Shown here: piece after piece, positions 17,365-26,208 of the stretch | Layout: every line of letters begins with the position of its first letter | Position numbering within the stretch: the stretch's first letter is position 1 | From: Rhizobium herbae | GTDB lineage: Bacteria > Pseudomonadota > Alphaproteobacteria > Rhizobiales > Rhizobiaceae | Assembly (NCBI RefSeq): GCF_019511375.1 | Contig: NZ_JAEUAO010000001.1 | Location: 930,001-994,000, forward strand | Length of the DNA: 64,000 nt | Reading direction: 5' to 3' | Notes under the pieces: generated by a model | What the model was told of the DNA's origin: nothing | Database searches by the model: none | Seen by the model: only the letters and a program-made list of their open reading frames with translations | Translations under genes and position numbers: made by a program

Positions 17365-19131
17365 TCAAGGCTGGACGGCAAGTTCGGCGTTCTGCGTTTT
17401 TAGCAACTGGGCCAGCATATCGGGACCGGAGACCGGATAGGCAATCGCGTAACCCTGCAGAACATCGCAGCCGAGCCGCGTCGAAAGCTTGGCGTGTTCC
17501 TGCGTCTCGACCCCTTCGGCGACCACTTCGATGTCGAGCGCCTTTGCAATGTCGACGATCGAGCGCAACAGCCGCTTCTGTTCGCGCGAGGTGGTGATCG
17601 GAAAGACCAGCCGCCGGTCGATTTTCAGCCGCCGCGGCCTCACCTTCGTCAGCCCGATGATCGAGGCGTGTCCGGAACCGAAGTCATCGATCTCGACGTC
17701 TATGCCCATCTGCTTGAGCGCAGCAACATTCGAAAGCACGCCTTCCTCGCTCTCGTCTAGAAAGATCGTCTCCAGCAATTCGAAGGACAGTGTATCCGGC
17801 TCGACATCCATCTGCTGAAGCTCGCCGATCAACAGCGGATCGGATAACCGCGCCGCCGAAACATTCACCGCTATCCGCGGAACGCGCACGCCCTGACGCA
17901 TCCAGGCTCGTCGGTCCTTCAACGCCGCCTTGAGAATTGCGGCATCAAGGTCGTCCAGCATGCCAAGGCCTCCCGCGACAGAGATGAATTCTCCCGGCAA
18001 CAGCAGCCCGCGTTTCGGGTGGCGCCACCGCGCCAAGGCCTCCAGGCCGACGATTCGGCGGGTGCGCGCATCGACCTGCGCCTGGTAGAAGGGAACAAAC
18101 TCTCCCTTCTCCAGTCCGCGCGCAAATTGCTTGGCGACGCGACGCTCGTTGTTGAGCTGCGCCTTGAGCTGTGCCGAGAAAAGCTCCACCCTGCCCCGAC
18201 CCAGTTTCTTGGCGCGGTGCAAGGCAATATCGGCCTCGGTGAGCAGGCTGGCGACATGCTTGCCGCTGGCGCAAGCCAGTCCGATGGATGCACCTGCGCG
18301 CAACACTTCGTCATTGTGCCATATCGATTGCTTCAGTTGCTGGGCGAGCCGCTCGGCAACGGTCTTCAAATCCTCGATGGAGTTGAAATTGGCGATCAGC
18401 GCCGCAAATTCGTCGCCGCCGATGCGCGCCACGAAGGCGTTGCTCGGCAATGCGGCGACAATCCGGCTGGCGGCCGATTTCAGCACATCATCGCCTACCG
18501 AATGCCCCGCCGTGTCGTTGATCTGCTTGAACCGGTCGAGACCGATATGAAGGATAGCGAGCTTTTCCAGCGCGGCATCCTCCGCAAGTTCCGCCAAACG
18601 ACGATCGAAGAAGCTGCGGTTCGGCAGCCCGGTCAGGTAGTCGTGTTCGGCCGCGTATTCGATCCGCCGGGCGCTCGCTTCGAGAGCAACGGCGCGTTTC
18701 TCGGCAATCGCCTTTTGCCGCTGCAGCTCCCGATTGAGCAGGACATCCGCGGTCACGTCCCACTCCACTCCGATGAAGGTGATATTTCCGTCCTGCTCGA
18801 AGCAATGCGCCCTGGAGCGCAGATGGCGAATTTTACCGTCCGGCAGAACAATGCGATACTCGGACGCGTAGGCACCTTTGCCCTTGAGGGCGAAGTTGAA
18901 ATCCGCCTCGGCCTGCTCCCGGTCATCCGGATGGACCGCGTTGGCCCACAATGCCGCCTTGACGCGCTTGCTCGTCTTGCCGGTTCCATAGAGCCGGTGC
19001 ATCTGCCTGTCCCAGACGACTTCATCCTTCTGCGTATCGTGTTCCCATACGCCGATCCGGGAGGCGTCAAGCGCGAGCTCCAGCCTCCGAAGAATATTCT
19101 GGAATTCCTGTTCGGACCTCGCCGTCTTCAT
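17365..19131 (-). CDS. PAS-GGDEF-EAL cyclic-di-GMP protein
   Basis: 588 residues from the ATG at 19131, preceded by GAGAAA; the frame is open further upstream but without a ribosome site. A PAS domain (about 12-130) is followed by GGDEF (RIGGDEF, 238-242) and EAL (GLEALARW, 364-366) domains. The EAL residues look intact (NVSA, FELLETIF, IDDFGSG, LKIDRR, EGVET), so it should hydrolyse c-di-GMP. In the GGDEF domain the metal-binding Asp of the usual DLDRFK strand is Gly (HIGLDRFK), and no RxxD inhibitory site precedes GGDEF (PSNA). Cyclase activity is therefore doubtful. It has no transmembrane segment and appears cytoplasmic. Confidence 0.9.
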   Translation of the reverse strand: MKTARSEQEFQNILRRLELALDASRIGVWEHDTQKDEVVWDRQMHRLYGTGKTSKRVKAALWANAVHPDDREQAEADFNFALKGKGAYASEYRIVLPDGKIRHLRSRAHCFEQDGNITFIGVEWDVTADVLLNRELQRQKAIAEKRAVALEASARRIEYAAEHDYLTGLPNRSFFDRRLAELAEDAALEKLAILHIGLDRFKQINDTAGHSVGDDVLKSAASRIVAALPSNAFVARIGGDEFAALIANFNSIEDLKTVAERLAQQLKQSIWHNDEVLRAGASIGLACASGKHVASLLTEADIALHRAKKLGRGRVELFSAQLKAQLNNERRVAKQFARGLEKGEFVPFYQAQVDARTRRIVGLEALARWRHPKRGLLLPGEFISVAGGLGMLDDLDAAILKAALKDRRAWMRQGVRVPRIAVNVSAARLSDPLLIGELQQMDVEPDTLSFELLETIFLDESEEGVLSNVAALKQMGIDVEIDDFGSGHASIIGLTKVRPRRLKIDRRLVFPITTSREQKRLLRSIVDIAKALDIEVVAEGVETQEHAKLSTRLGCDVLQGYAIAYPVSGPDMLAQLLKTQNAELAVQP

Positions 19132-19404
19132 TGGTTTCTCTGTGAATGATTCTTTGCATAAGACGTGCGCGGCATTCTGCCGCAAGGTCCCTAAAGAAAT
19201 ATTGTCACACAATAATGCGAAATGTAATCCGCAATACAATCAACCATTCAGTGTTATCTGACAACAGATAGTCGTAGTCCGTGCAATTTTCGCTTAACCT
19301 GCAAAGATACATGTGCAAGCGGAACACTCTGCAACCGTGACGACAAAGCGGCATCGCAGGTCGCATCGTCGAATTGACATCGACCGAGCGACGTCATAAT
19401 CATC

Positions 19405-19650
19405 GTCTGTCAATTGGTTCCCTTGGAAGCGAACGCTTCCGGGGAGTAAATGGGAACGTGACGGATGGACCCACACTGGGCATTTCAATCACGGCCGACC
19501 CCGCGACTGTAGAGCGGTCAGAGTTTGTCATGCCGGTCGATCCGGCAAAAGCCACTGCGGCGGCGGGTCTTGGCCCGCACCTTGGGAAGGCGAGACAGCC
19601 TCACTGGTGCCGAGCACCTGACGCCGCGAGCCAGGAAACCTGCCGGTTGA
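19405..19650 (+). promoter_or_regulatory. Cobalamin (B12) riboswitch
   Basis: The conserved blocks of the adenosylcobalamin aptamer occur in order: GGTTCCC (19416), GGGAAC (19452), CCGCGACTGTAGAGCGG, GCCACTG (19551), GGGAAGG (19584) and the B12 box GCCAGGAAACCTGCC (19630-19644). Downstream hairpins (GTGGGA/TCCCAC near 19672-19687) lie before the cbtB ribosome site and could form the expression platform. B12 binding should lower cobalt transporter expression. Upstream, 19132-19404 shows no gene and must hold the promoters of both this leader and the divergent GGDEF-EAL gene. Confidence 0.93.
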
Positions 19651-19708
19651 TGAAGGGCATGGTGCCCAATTGGTGGGACGTTTCCCACACGCCATCACGG
19701 AGGTTGTC

Positions 19709-19885
19709 ATGGCTACGACTACAGTTTCGAGCGTTTCGCTCTCCCTCAACGACCGCATCACTGCCGGTATCCTCGCCCTTCTGATCGGCAGTTTCCTGGT
19801 TTTCGGCGCGGGTCTCGCGAATTCTGCCGTGCTGCATGATACCGCGCACGACGTTCGCCACTCCTACGGCTTCCCCTGCCATTGA
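19709..19885 (+). CDS. cbtB: Cobalt transporter small subunit CbtB
   Basis: 58 residues after an ACGGAGG ribosome site. One transmembrane helix (ITAGILALLIGSFLVFGAGL) is followed by the histidine-rich tail HDTAHDVRHSYGFPCH, diagnostic for CbtB. CbtB works with CbtA in predicted B12-regulated cobalt uptake. The cobalamin riboswitch immediately upstream supports this. CbtA follows after a 194-bp spacer. Confidence 0.93.
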   Translation: MATTTVSSVSLSLNDRITAGILALLIGSFLVFGAGLANSAVLHDTAHDVRHSYGFPCH

Positions 19886-19939
19886 TCAGCTGGTGTGGGA
19901 AGCCCTGCGCTTTTCACCTTCACGCTGACAACGGATCGC

Positions 19940-19957
19940 TGGTTTCCGTGGAAACCA
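19940..19957 (+). other. Hairpin in the cbtB-cbtA spacer
   Basis: TGGTTTCC (19940-19947) and GGAAACCA (19950-19957) form a perfect 8-bp stem with only two bases between. In RNA it would open to a slightly larger loop. The 194-bp spacer 19886-20079 also holds a GTG-initiated frame of 62 codons (19895-20083) that ends by overlapping the cbtA start. No ribosome site precedes it, so I do not call it a gene. Confidence 0.5.
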
Positions 19958-20079
19958 TGCATTGACGATAAATGCGCCCGTGCTGCGGCACCGGGCGGCA
20001 TTTGCCGTGGGTATTTCAAACACAGCAAGCCGGAGAGCGTTGACCAGCATCCGCTCGGCTTGAACCTGGGGGTATCAAA

Positions 20080-20844
20080 ATGATTGTCAAAACGCTTCTG
20101 GCCGCCTTGGTGGCCGGACTGATTGCGGGTGTCTTCACGACCGTGGCGCAGTCTGCGCGGGTCGTACCGATCATCCTTCATGCCGAAGAATATGAGGCCA
20201 AGGAGCCCGCGACGGAACAGCCCGCCGCCACCGAGGGGCAACAGCACTCGTCGCTCGAGTCAACGATTGGCGATATACTTGCGGCGTTTTCGCCGATCAC
20301 TCCGGCCTACGCCCATGAGGGTGAGCATGAAGACGAAGGCGGCATCATGTTCGGCATGAGCCGGTTTTCAGGCACCCTGCTTGCCAACCTCGTAACCGGC
20401 ACAGGGTTCAGCCTGCTCTTGACCGGCATCAGCTTGCTGATCGGCTATCCCATCACGCTACGCAACGGCGTCCTCTGGGGCGCTTGCGGCTGGCTGGCCG
20501 TCCACATGCTGCCCGCCATCGGCCTGCCGCCGGAATTGCCCGGCTTCCCGGCCGCCGACCTGCATGAGCGGCAGTTATGGTGGGTGGCGACAGTCCTGCT
20601 CTCCGGAGCTGGCCTGTATCTGCTTGTGCTGCGCCCCGAAATCCTTGCGAAAATCGCCGGCCTTGCCGTGCTGGCCGCGCCGCATATCTATGGCGCGCCG
20701 CAGCCTTCGGATATTTCGAGCCCGGTGCCGGCCGTTCTCGGCGCCGAGTTCGCGGTGGCCGCGCTGGCAACCGCGCTCGCCTCGTGGATCGTGCTCGGCC
20801 TCGTCTCGGGTTATATCAACGACCGCTTCGTGAAATCGGCATAA
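20080..20844 (+). CDS. cbtA: Cobalt transporter subunit CbtA
   Basis: 254 residues with about six transmembrane segments, the first at LLAALVAGLIAGVFTTVAQS. A histidine/acid-rich loop follows (YAHEGEHEDEGGIMFGM), then GTLLANLVTGTGFSLLLTGI and GVLWGACGWLAVHMLPAIGL. This matches the CbtA family of predicted cobalt uptake proteins in B12-producing alphaproteobacteria. It follows cbtB under the same riboswitch. It is convergent with a FhuF-like gene, with only 18 bases between stops. Confidence 0.92.
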   Translation: MIVKTLLAALVAGLIAGVFTTVAQSARVVPIILHAEEYEAKEPATEQPAATEGQQHSSLESTIGDILAAFSPITPAYAHEGEHEDEGGIMFGMSRFSGTLLANLVTGTGFSLLLTGISLLIGYPITLRNGVLWGACGWLAVHMLPAIGLPPELPGFPAADLHERQLWWVATVLLSGAGLYLLVLRPEILAKIAGLAVLAAPHIYGAPQPSDISSPVPAVLGAEFAVAALATALASWIVLGLVSGYINDRFVKSA

Positions 20845-20862
20845 CGAGCCGGCTTGCGGATC

Positions 20863-21699
20863 TCAGCCGCCTGCGCCTTCGAGATGGGCGCGCAGGCGGC
20901 TTTCTTGCGTCTCCTCGTCGAGAAGGACGCAGACATCGCAGAAGGTTCCGCCATCCGTCCGGTAATACAGGCAGCAACCGCTTCGCAGGCGAAAGACGCG
21001 CTCCACCGGCAGGCCATCCACGATTGCGGCGATCTTTTGATAACGCAGGGCACCCGACTTCAGCGGCGAACCTTGCGTGTTGACGATCGCAAGTGCCCCG
21101 GCCATCGCCTGCTCCTCCTGCGCCGACGCCGCGCCTATTTCGAGAAACGCACCCGCAATGCCGTCGGCAGCCAGCCGCCATTGCGCAACCGATGACAGAC
21201 CGGTGCGTGCCTTCACTGCTTCGATGACCGGCGCAAGGCTGGCGATGAAGCCGTCATGGAACAGGGCCGCATTGTCCGGGCCTTCGCGAAAATCGCGGAA
21301 GCGAAAATGAAGGCGGCGCAAATCGGACGGGAAGACTTCCGCCCCGTTTTTGCGGGAATATGGTTCAAAGCGAATGGCAAGGCTGCTCGGATCGAGATCG
21401 GGGACGAGACCACTTCTCAGGAAAATGCCGCCGGCTGCGAGGCTGAGATGATGACTGTAGAAGGCGATCAGATGAGCGCCTTTTGTGCGGTCATCCATTC
21501 CGGCGCCGAACCGGACCTGATAGTCCAGAAGTTCGTCGATCTCGCGACACGCGGCGGCCACCGGCGAAAAATCCGTTTCGTCGCCGTCAACAGAGGCTCC
21601 CACCTGCGCAAACCGCTGCGCAAGCCAGGCCAGGGCCGCTTGCCCATCCTTCATCAGGGGGGAGGCCGGCCAATCGCCGGTATTCTCGTTCTCGTCCAA
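20863..21699 (-). CDS. Second FhuF-like ferric iron reductase
   Basis: 278 residues. The C-terminus has CCLYYRTDGGTFCDVC, i.e. C242, C243, C254 and C257 in the standard CC-x10-C-x2-C arrangement for the FhuF [2Fe-2S] cluster. The body (FYSHHLSLAAGGIFLRSGL, RFEPYSRKNGA) also fits the ferric-iron-reductase FhuF/IucA-type family. The start is uncertain: the TTG used here has no clear ribosome site, and an ATG at residue 16 is possible. No siderophore synthesis or uptake gene adjoins it and no iron operator was seen. It lies between cobalt uptake and a glucanase gene. Confidence 0.78.
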   Translation of the reverse strand: MDENENTGDWPASPLMKDGQAALAWLAQRFAQVGASVDGDETDFSPVAAACREIDELLDYQVRFGAGMDDRTKGAHLIAFYSHHLSLAAGGIFLRSGLVPDLDPSSLAIRFEPYSRKNGAEVFPSDLRRLHFRFRDFREGPDNAALFHDGFIASLAPVIEAVKARTGLSSVAQWRLAADGIAGAFLEIGAASAQEEQAMAGALAIVNTQGSPLKSGALRYQKIAAIVDGLPVERVFRLRSGCCLYYRTDGGTFCDVCVLLDEETQESRLRAHLEGAGG

Positions 21700-21737
21700 G
21701 GAGTGCCGCCCGTTTCTATGCCGGCCACCGGAGTATC

Positions 21738-23027
21738 TTAAAGCCAGCCGCCGGAAAAGCCGGCTCTTTTCAAGCCGCGCCGGATGACCGGCGATTCCCG
21801 CATCAGGTTCCAGAGGAGACCGGTGCGATGATTTTCAATCATCATCAACAGCAGACCCTGGTCAAGGCCGACGCTACGGCTGTTGAGCCAGCCTTCGGCG
21901 GTCTTGCCGGGAACGCTTGGATTGAAACTGCCCAGAAACCGTCCATCGCGGATCACCCCGGGATAGGCCGAGACGATGTGGCGCGTCGCCGAAATTGCGG
22001 CCTTCGGCTCAAACGGCAGACAGGCGAGCGGTGCCCATGGCGCAATCGTGCCGTCGTCCGGTCCGAGCGGCGCGCCGCGCGCTGCATAACCGGAAAACCG
22101 TTGATGGCGGCCATCCTTCAGGCGGCGCGGCCTCAAGGGTCCGTCGCAGGACGTCAGCCCCCACATATCAGCACCGTAGCCGGCAAAACCACCGGGATTG
22201 CTGATCGCATAGTCGCGCTGCACGGCAATCGCCCGGCGGGTGTTCTCAAAATAGTCTGTGTCCTTTGCCGCAACGGCCGCATCGCGAATGCCACGGAAAT
22301 CGATAAAGGCATGCGAAAACAGGTGAATGAACAATGGCCCGGCATAGAGCAACGGTTTCTCCTCCACCGTCATCCAGTCAAATTTTTCGGCGAAGGCATC
22401 GTAACTCTCCCTGCCGATCGGGTAAGACGGAGAAGCAAGCGCCAGAACATAGAGGATGATCGCTTCGCTGTAGGATTCCCAGCGATAGGACAGAAAGCCG
22501 CTGCGCGGCTTCCACCCGAGCCAGAACGCCCCTTTGCCGTCGAGAGCCCAGGCCCAGTTGGCGCGCGCATAGAGCATGGCCGCGCACGACCGGATCTCTG
22601 CCTCGACCTCGTTTTCCTGGTTGAAATAGGCGGCCGCCGTCAACACGCCGGCGATAAGAAGCGCGCTGTCGATCAGCGACAGTTCGCTGCGCCATGTCCG
22701 CTGACCGGTTCGCATGTCGAGAAAGTGGTAGTAGAGGCCCTTGTATCCCGTCGCATTCTTGTCGCGGCCCTGCCGGCTTTCGGCGAAGAAACGCAGCGTC
22801 ACCAACGTCTTGGCCGCGGCATCACCCCGGTCTATCCAGCCTCTCTCCACGCCCACCGGATAAGCGGAAAGGCCAAAACCCGTCGCCGCGATGCTGGACG
22901 GGACGCCGGGGAGAGACGTGTCGGCGATAAGCCCATTGTCCGGATTGGCATATTCAAGGAAGTAACCGAACGCCGCTTGCTGCAACCGGTCGAGAAGGAC
23001 CGCGTCCGTATCGTTTTTCAAAAGCAT
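21738..23027 (-). CDS. Glycoamylase-domain protein, likely GH144-type beta-1,2-glucanase
   Basis: 429 residues from the ATG at 23027. The sequence fits the glycoamylase-like (alpha/alpha)6 barrel family that includes GH144 endo-beta-1,2-glucanases and the C-terminal domain of cyclic beta-1,2-glucan synthase. Segments include LQQAAFGYFLEYANPDNGLI, GYKGLYYHFLDMRTGQRTW, SELSLIDSALLIAGVL and WESYSEAIILYVLALASP. It would cut or trim beta-1,2-glucan, a rhizobial periplasmic polymer. No signal peptide is evident with this start, so a cytoplasmic role is suggested unless the start is misplaced. It lies 38 bp after the FhuF-like gene on the same strand and probably shares its transcript. Confidence 0.75.
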   Translation of the reverse strand: MLLKNDTDAVLLDRLQQAAFGYFLEYANPDNGLIADTSLPGVPSSIAATGFGLSAYPVGVERGWIDRGDAAAKTLVTLRFFAESRQGRDKNATGYKGLYYHFLDMRTGQRTWRSELSLIDSALLIAGVLTAAAYFNQENEVEAEIRSCAAMLYARANWAWALDGKGAFWLGWKPRSGFLSYRWESYSEAIILYVLALASPSYPIGRESYDAFAEKFDWMTVEEKPLLYAGPLFIHLFSHAFIDFRGIRDAAVAAKDTDYFENTRRAIAVQRDYAISNPGGFAGYGADMWGLTSCDGPLRPRRLKDGRHQRFSGYAARGAPLGPDDGTIAPWAPLACLPFEPKAAISATRHIVSAYPGVIRDGRFLGSFNPSVPGKTAEGWLNSRSVGLDQGLLLMMIENHRTGLLWNLMRESPVIRRGLKRAGFSGGWL

Positions 23028-23183
23028 TTCGTCCAGGACTCCAATCAACCGCAAGTTTCACCACAAGGCCGCCGCTTGGGCAAATCACCGATTGTTGAAC
23101 TCGCCAATGTGCGAAAGGATCGCCTAACGCACGGCCTGTGGTACACTTTTTGCTCTTGCGACCGGCAGCAGTGATTGGATGAC

Positions 23184-23984
23184 ATGATGTTCACAACACT
23201 CGCGATGCTTCTCAGTCTCACAGGCTCAGCCGCCGTCACTCCGGCCGCCAGCAATAACCAGGTCGATGTCGCGCTCGTCCTCGCCGTCGACATGTCCGGT
23301 TCCATGGATATTGAGGAAGCGCGCGTGCAGCGCATGGGATATGTGGAAGCGCTGCGCCATGCGGAATTCATCAATGCTGTAACCGCCGGCCTCAATGGCC
23401 GCATCGCCATGAGCTATTTCGAGTGGGCCGGCAGCGTCAACCAAACGTCGCTGGTCGAATGGCAGTTGATCGATGACGCCGAGGACGCCGCAGCGTTCGC
23501 CGATCGGATCGCCGCCCGGCCGGTTTACACGCGACGCGGCACATCGATTTCCAACGCGATCGCGTTTGCCTCGAAACTCATCGCCACCAACCCCTATGAT
23601 GCCACGCGTCGGGTGATCGACGTGTCCGGTGACGGCCCGAACAATCTCGGCCCGCCGGTCGACCCGGCCCGCGATGCCGCGGTCGCGAGCGGCACCGTCA
23701 TCAATGGTCTTGCCATCATCATCCGCCCGTCCGGCAGCGCCGGCTCGCTGGACCGGTATTATGCGGACTGCGTCATCGGTGGCCCAGGTTCCTTCGTGCT
23801 GCCCGTTCGCCGATCGGAGGATTTCGCCGTGGCGATCCGGCAAAAACTGGTGATGGAGGTGAGCCACCGGCAACCGGTGGAACAGGTGGTTCCGGTCCAG
23901 CTCGGCCCCTCCACCGATTGCCTGATCGGCGAGAAACTGCGCCCCCGCCTCCTTGATCGTGTCTATCCCGAACTGGACCGGTAG
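23184..23984 (+). CDS. DUF1194 family secreted von Willebrand A-like protein
   Basis: 266 residues from ATG 23184 (a TTG three codons earlier is possible). A short signal peptide (MFTTLAMLLSLTGSAAVTPA) precedes a vWA-like domain with a MIDAS metal site DMSGSMD (D-x-S-x-S). It continues with FEWAGSVNQTSLVEWQLIDD and VIDVSGDGPNNLGPPVDPAR, the hallmarks of DUF1194. The domain should bind a divalent metal and mediate protein contacts in the periplasm. Its partner is unknown. It is divergent from the glucanase gene across a 156-bp gap. Confidence 0.85.
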   Translation: MMFTTLAMLLSLTGSAAVTPAASNNQVDVALVLAVDMSGSMDIEEARVQRMGYVEALRHAEFINAVTAGLNGRIAMSYFEWAGSVNQTSLVEWQLIDDAEDAAAFADRIAARPVYTRRGTSISNAIAFASKLIATNPYDATRRVIDVSGDGPNNLGPPVDPARDAAVASGTVINGLAIIIRPSGSAGSLDRYYADCVIGGPGSFVLPVRRSEDFAVAIRQKLVMEVSHRQPVEQVVPVQLGPSTDCLIGEKLRPRLLDRVYPELDR

Positions 23985-24018
23985 GCAGTTCCAGGTCGGA
24001 TCGTCGCACCGGTCCGGA

Positions 24019-25338
24019 TCATGACCCCAATGGACCGGTGGGGCCTCCCGTTTGGACTTGTGATTTCAATGCCGCCATCGCGCGCAATGCCGCCTCGCGA
24101 CCGGCAACAATCGCACCTTCGATGTAGGCCGGGAAGGACGAGGCCAGTTCCGAGGCGGCAAAATGGACGGGGGGTGCACCGGCCCGGATAACCGTTTCGG
24201 CGGTGTAGGCTGACAGATCGGTGATGACATCGCTATAGCCGCCGCCGCTCCAGCGATCATCGACCCAGTCGCGCATCCGCAAATCCGTATAGTCTGCGGC
24301 CTCGCGGCCCAGCGCCACGACCAGCCGGCGGATGATTTCGGACTGGATGAACGAAGCCCCCTTGCCGCTCCATTGCGCAGCCAGTGGTCCTCCGACGAAC
24401 ACGACGAGCGCCGCCGCGCGAACGCTGCTGACGTCGCAGGCGAAAAGACCAAGGACATCGCGCCACATCACCATGCCGCTCAACCCACGATCGCGCCAGA
24501 AAGGCCGTTCGTATCGCACGAACATCTTGATGACAGTGCCGCTTTTCCAGGCACCTAGCGCATCTGCCAGCGGCTGCGGCAGAGCTGGCTCGTGCGCGAT
24601 CCGCGAAGCCATCACCGGCGGCGCGGCAACGATGATCTGCCGGGCCTTGAGCAGGCCACGATTGCCGGTGGTGACAGTTACCGATCGATCCCTTCTCGCG
24701 ATATGCGTGACGTCCGTGTCAAGCTGCAAGCGGGGACCAAGCGTCGCCGCCAGGGCCTCGGCAACGGCATGTATCGTCCCTTCGACGAAATATTGCAGCT
24801 CGTTGCCATTGCTGGTGGTGCGCCGATCATTGTCGATCAGGTACCAGAGGGGAATTTCGCCGATCGGGCGGCACCAGAGCCCCTCGACCATCGCCTGATA
24901 TCCTGCCTTCACATCCGGCGGATCGCTCTGCCGGGCAAGCCACGCCTGCACCGTCAGGCCGGCGATAACCGGGTCGTGCGGGTCGATCCTGTTTGCCCGC
25001 GCCCGGATACGGCTCGATTCCGCAAAAGTGAAACCGGTTTCCGTGGATTGGGAATCCCGCTGTATCAGGAAGGCGCCCTCCATGGGCGTCTCGGCAAGCA
25101 TTTTGCCAAATCGGCGCGTCAGGGCCATGATTTCCGGCATCTCGTCGCAGATGAACTGGCCGCCCGTGTCGACCCGCACACCATCCGAAAAAGCCGCCGA
25201 CTCCACGCGGCCCCCGACACGATCCCTCGCTTCGAGGACGATGACATCGAGCCCAGCGGCAACGAGCGCGTCCGCGGCCGAAAGGCCGGCAAAGCCGGCC
25301 CCGACGACGATCACATCTGTATCGAATTCACTCACCAA
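24019..25338 (-). CDS. FAD-dependent amine oxidase (monoamine oxidase-like)
   Basis: 439 residues. The N-terminal dinucleotide fold DVIVVGAGFAGLSAADALVA is followed by ARDRVGGRVES, the GGR motif of flavin amine oxidases. The C-terminal FAD segment is YIEGAIVAGREAALRAM. It oxidises an amine to an imine with release of H2O2. The start is TTG 25338 or GTG 25335, neither with a strong ribosome site. It lies 126 bp downstream of the hydantoin/Asp-Glu racemase and ABC genes on the same strand, so it is probably the last gene of that cluster. The substrate is unknown. Confidence 0.85.
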   Translation of the reverse strand: MVSEFDTDVIVVGAGFAGLSAADALVAAGLDVIVLEARDRVGGRVESAAFSDGVRVDTGGQFICDEMPEIMALTRRFGKMLAETPMEGAFLIQRDSQSTETGFTFAESSRIRARANRIDPHDPVIAGLTVQAWLARQSDPPDVKAGYQAMVEGLWCRPIGEIPLWYLIDNDRRTTSNGNELQYFVEGTIHAVAEALAATLGPRLQLDTDVTHIARRDRSVTVTTGNRGLLKARQIIVAAPPVMASRIAHEPALPQPLADALGAWKSGTVIKMFVRYERPFWRDRGLSGMVMWRDVLGLFACDVSSVRAAALVVFVGGPLAAQWSGKGASFIQSEIIRRLVVALGREAADYTDLRMRDWVDDRWSGGGYSDVITDLSAYTAETVIRAGAPPVHFAASELASSFPAYIEGAIVAGREAALRAMAALKSQVQTGGPTGPLGS

Positions 25339-25464
25339 TGGGCTCGCCGGTCGCGTTCAGGTTCTGGACTTGTCGCCTTCCGCTGCCTCAGGCGCAGCCG
25401 CGGCGCCTCAAACGGGGACGTTTACCCGCTCTATCACTTCCTGACCTCTCGCTCAAAGGGAAGA

Positions 25465-26202
25465 TCAGACCGCGCCTGGTGCAAACGCCCCCATCGCCCC
25501 CGCATACACCTTGGCAAGCGGCGTCGCATAGGACCCGCGCTTGCTCGTCGTCAGCCGCTGCGCAATCAGCGCCTCAGCCTGCTTGACCGCCGCCGAAACC
25601 CCGTCGATGACGGGCACCCGGTATTCCTCCTGCAGGCTGTAGGCGAGATCGGCCATGCCGGCACAGCCAAGCACGATGGCTTCGGCGCCGTCTTCGACAA
25701 GTGCCATTTCGATCTGGCGACGCAGCTTGCCGAGCGCACCGGACGCCGGATCCTCCAGTTCCAGCACCGGAATGTCCGCCGCACGGACCTTCGCCCGACC
25801 GCCGAAGCCATAGTGGCGTGAAAGGTTCTCGAGCAGCACGCGCGAGCGCTCCAGCGTCGTGACGACGGTAAAACGCGGGGCGAGAAACCCCGCTGTCACC
25901 AGCGCGGATTCGCAGAGCCCCAGCACGGGAAAGCCGGCCAGGGAGCGGGCGGCATCAAGTCCGGTATCATCGAAGCAGGCAATCACCGCCGCCTGCACGC
26001 CGGTGGCATCGGCTTTTTTTATCTCGGCCAGCAAGCCCGGCAAGGCGAGCGCGCCATCGTAGTGGCCTTCGATGGAGACAGGGCCCATCTGCGAGGTTGC
26101 CGCGATGATTTCGGTCCCGGGGCCGGCGACGGCGCGGGCGGCTTCAGCCGCCTTTTCCGTCATGGAGGGGGTGGTGTTCGGGTTGACGACAAGAATGCGC
26201 AT
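25465..26202 (-). CDS. Hydantoin/Asp-Glu racemase family protein
   Basis: 245 residues. RILVVNPNTTPSMTEKAAEA is the signature opening of hydantoin racemases. The catalytic cysteine pair is in VIACFDDTGLD (about residue 75) and IVLGCAGMADLA (about 180), as in the cofactor-independent racemase family. Members invert hydantoins, allantoin, Asp or Glu. It starts six bases after the ABC permease stop, so it is co-transcribed with a polyamine-type importer. That suggests the imported compound is racemised before further attack. No hydantoinase or carbamoylase gene is nearby, so a hydantoin role is uncertain. Confidence 0.87.
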   Translation of the reverse strand: MRILVVNPNTTPSMTEKAAEAARAVAGPGTEIIAATSQMGPVSIEGHYDGALALPGLLAEIKKADATGVQAAVIACFDDTGLDAARSLAGFPVLGLCESALVTAGFLAPRFTVVTTLERSRVLLENLSRHYGFGGRAKVRAADIPVLELEDPASGALGKLRRQIEMALVEDGAEAIVLGCAGMADLAYSLQEEYRVPVIDGVSAAVKQAEALIAQRLTTSKRGSYATPLAKVYAGAMGAFAPGAV

Positions 26203-26208
26203 GCGGGA

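Noticed and set aside
24007-24040. CACCGGTCC/GGACCGGTG stem as a terminator between convergent genes
   Set aside because: The right arm lies inside the amine oxidase coding end and no T-tract follows, so it is not called.
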